64,000 bases of DNA from Siphlonurus alternatus. Its lineage: Eukaryota; Arthropoda; Insecta; Ephemeroptera; Siphlonuridae. The position numbers were made by a program, and so were the translations under genes. The DNA is taken from the NCBI GenBank assembly GCA_949825025.1, contig OX463785.1:18291971-18355970 (forward strand), given 5' to 3'. The notes under the pieces were generated by a model, which was not told where the DNA came from, did no database searches, and worked only from the letters and a program-made list of their open reading frames with translations. Shown in pieces: positions 62,122 through 64,000 of the stretch (its first letter is position 1; each line of letters begins with the position of its first letter).

Positions 62122-62699
62122 GTGAGTGGAGTTACTTGTGGGGACTGTACCATATTTTTTCATTTTTATTATTTATTCAGAGCAATCTAGGTAGACTAGG
62201 TAGGAGGTTAGGTGCTCCTTTTGCCAAGAATACAATAAATCATAAATATGGTGTGAATTACTTAACAATTAGCCTTGAAATGTGAAATGTAATGAAATAA
62301 ACCCGATATTTTTTATAATTCATACAAGACACGGTATGTTAGTATAAACTTCATGATAAAAAGCATTGTGCACTGTAAATTATAATTCAAGTTAATAAAA
62401 TATAGTATCATAGAAAATCAAAAGATCATAATTTAAAATAAAATGTATACTATAGTTTGCAAAGAGAGTCTATTGTAGTCCATACATCTCATTTCATACA
62501 GAATTCCACAAAATCCGTCATTAAATTTAAAAAATGATAATAAATTCAACTACTGTGTTCTCCATTTAATATTTCTTCATTTTAGAAAATTTAATTAAAC
62601 AGAAACAACTATTTTAGCTCTTATTTCTTAAATATTTAAGATTCATATATAAATACATGTCAATGTGTTCTCCAAAATGGCTTCTTGGTGTCTGTTTAG
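62122..62699. other. Intron J-K
   Basis: 578 bp of A/T-rich intron with nothing recognisable. Donor gtgagt, acceptor gtgtctgtttag. Confidence 0.85.
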
Positions 62700-62898
62700 G
62701 CTCGGACTGGTTCTTCCCCCGCAGCCCCGCGCCTCCCCCCTCGCCAGGCACTCGCTCCTCGCTGTTCTCCAGCTCCACCGCTAGCTCCACATCGTCCTCC
62801 AAGTCGCTCAGTCTGGATGGAGTTCCTCTGCCGCCAGAGCCGTCGCCGCCGCCCGCAGTTGCCGCAAGGAGGGCCAACAACGCCAAGCTGACTCCGGG
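62700..62898 (+). CDS. SGSM-like exon K (Ser/Pro-rich linker)
   Basis: A 199-nt exon between gtgtctgtttag and gtaaaa. It encodes CSDWFFPRSPAPPPSPGTRS followed by a Ser-run and a Pro-run (SLFSSSTASSTSSSKSLSL, PLPPEPSPPPAVAARR), visible residues 446-512. It is low-complexity and probably disordered, and occupies the place of the Ser-rich linker between the Rab-binding region and the pre-TBC segment. The frame is set by the phases on both sides and by the absence of stops. Confidence is a little lower because the stretch is not strongly conserved. The antisense ORFs here are composition shadows. Confidence 0.86.
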
Positions 62899-63509
62899 GT
62901 AAAAGCATTTTCTTGAGAAAATACTATGATATCTATGTTGTGGACAATAGAAAAACTTGAAGTCAGTAACAATGTTTTTGGATTGTTGATCACAGACCGC
63001 ATCTGATGACAGACTTTATTATTATTTTATCAATATTGGATCTCATTTAAAAGCTGAAGGGTTAAAAATGTTATTAATATGTAATAAGTTACGGACAAAA
63101 TATTAAATAATTAGACTTCTTACTTGGTTTTTATTTGGCGATAACGGCCCATAACAACTAATTTGAAATTGTTATATTCCAATATTTTTCAATTGATTTT
63201 GCAATTAATTGTTTTGTATTTTAAATTTTATATTTTGTCAAAATTTAAAAATTGTGATATCAAATTTTGAAATGATTTAAATTACTTCAATGGTTTTTAA
63301 ATATAAAAAATTGTTAAAATACATTAAAAAATATTTAGTTTCAATCAAATCTGATACTTATTTTAGTTTAAACATTTTTAATTGAAGTCAAAATAATGCA
63401 CTACAATCAGTGGTATGACATTATTATTAGTTAATTACTGTTAATTTGTTTAACTGTAAAGATTCCTTAAGTTTAAGTCTCATGTAACATGTAACCGCCC
63501 TTCTTACAG
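62899..63509. other. Intron K-L
   Basis: 611 bp of A/T-rich intron with nothing recognisable. Donor gtaaaa is weak. Acceptor gcccttcttacag. Confidence 0.85.
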
Positions 63510-63664
63510 CGACTCGATCCAGATTCTGTGCGACACGATGAAGCGACAGATCATCTCGCGCGCCTTCTACGGTTGGCTCGCCTACTGCAGACATCTCACC
63601 ACGGTGCGCACGCATCTCTCTGGTCTGGTCCACGCCGCCATCGTGTCCGCGTCCGAGCCGTCCG
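63510..63664 (+). CDS. SGSM-like exon L (pre-TBC segment)
   Basis: A 155-nt exon between gcccttcttacag and gtaaga. It encodes [20 protein letters not shown], then [16 protein letters not shown] and [10 protein letters not shown] (visible residues 512-563). It matches the vertebrate [36 protein letters not shown], which lies directly before the TBC RabGAP domain. It ends in phase 1. The next exon, expected to begin the TBC domain, is outside the window. Confidence 0.95.
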
Positions 63665-64000
63665 GTAAGAGGAGATCGTCAATATAGTATTGTTTTTTAA
63701 TTTAAGGACTATAGGTATTTTGTTTTGAATAATTTGAAACCAAATTCCACAAATATATTGATTAGGATTTTCTTATGAATAATTTGATTAGATTTTATTG
63801 ACTTATAATTTTTTTAAAAATTACTTGTATACTTATTTCACATATTTTGATACTTTTTACTGGTTTAATTTAAAATTTATGATTGTTTAATAATTTTATA
63901 TTAAATTATATTTTTAATACAATTATTATCAATATGATGAATAATTTTTTAATATTTAATTTTTAATAACAAATCAAACATTTTTTTTTGTAGTTTTTAA
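63665..64000. other. Start of intron after exon L
   Basis: A/T-rich intron running off the window edge. Donor gtaaga. The TBC-domain exons are expected beyond. Confidence 0.8.

Noticed and set aside
62614..63002. Antisense Gly/Arg-rich ORFs over exon K
   Set aside because: Composition shadows of the Ser/Pro-coding exon.

Overview
The window is AT-rich, repeat-dense animal DNA of an invertebrate, most likely an arthropod. There is no operon-like gene packing. The only host gene is a widely split one whose exons are short GC-richer islands with canonical GT/AG borders. The organism call is inference: it rests on the divergence of the protein from vertebrate homologues, the 5S-headed SINEs, and the mix of foldback MITEs, an R2/R4-type non-LTR element and an LTR element.

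Layout. Positions 1 to about 4486 are a tandem satellite with a monomer near 167 bp and visible higher-order structure. About 4487-5235 is a cluster of foldback elements carrying ETS-like CCGGAAGT motifs. From 6703 to 63664 the plus strand carries twelve consecutive coding exons (about 563 codons) of an SGSM1/SGSM2-like small G protein signalling modulator. The visible protein covers the RUN domain, the linker, the PH-like Rab-binding region and the segment just before the TBC RabGAP domain. The start-codon exon lies left of 6703 or outside the window, and the TBC exons lie right of 64000. All exon phases join without a stop.

The introns are full of mobile DNA. Intron 6779-33934 (27 kb) holds three copies of a palindromic MITE flanked by TTAA, two ETS-motif MITEs, a roughly 1.3 kb foldback with two smaller foldbacks and a 5S-derived SINE inside it, and a 5'-truncated RLE-type non-LTR retrotransposon. 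The last has an intact 3' ORF, a poly(A) tail and a perfect 14-bp target-site duplication. The 9.6 kb intron 49877-59488 holds a nest of elements inside elements (50525-52275) and a complete, very young LTR retrotransposon (52923-59089). That element has 315-bp LTRs that read as identical, a TSD of ATTG, a primer-binding site and a purine tract, but 5.5 kb of nearly ORF-free A-rich interior. A 111-bp foldback MITE occurs twice, once with its empty site deducible from the host MITE.

The host gene would act as a RabGAP adaptor on endosomal or trans-Golgi membranes, binding Rap/Rab through the RUN and Rab-binding regions. The mobile elements are unrelated to it, except that they enlarge its introns and bring many CRE (TGACGTCA) and ETS-like motifs to the locus. 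No functional tRNA, rRNA or CRISPR array was found.
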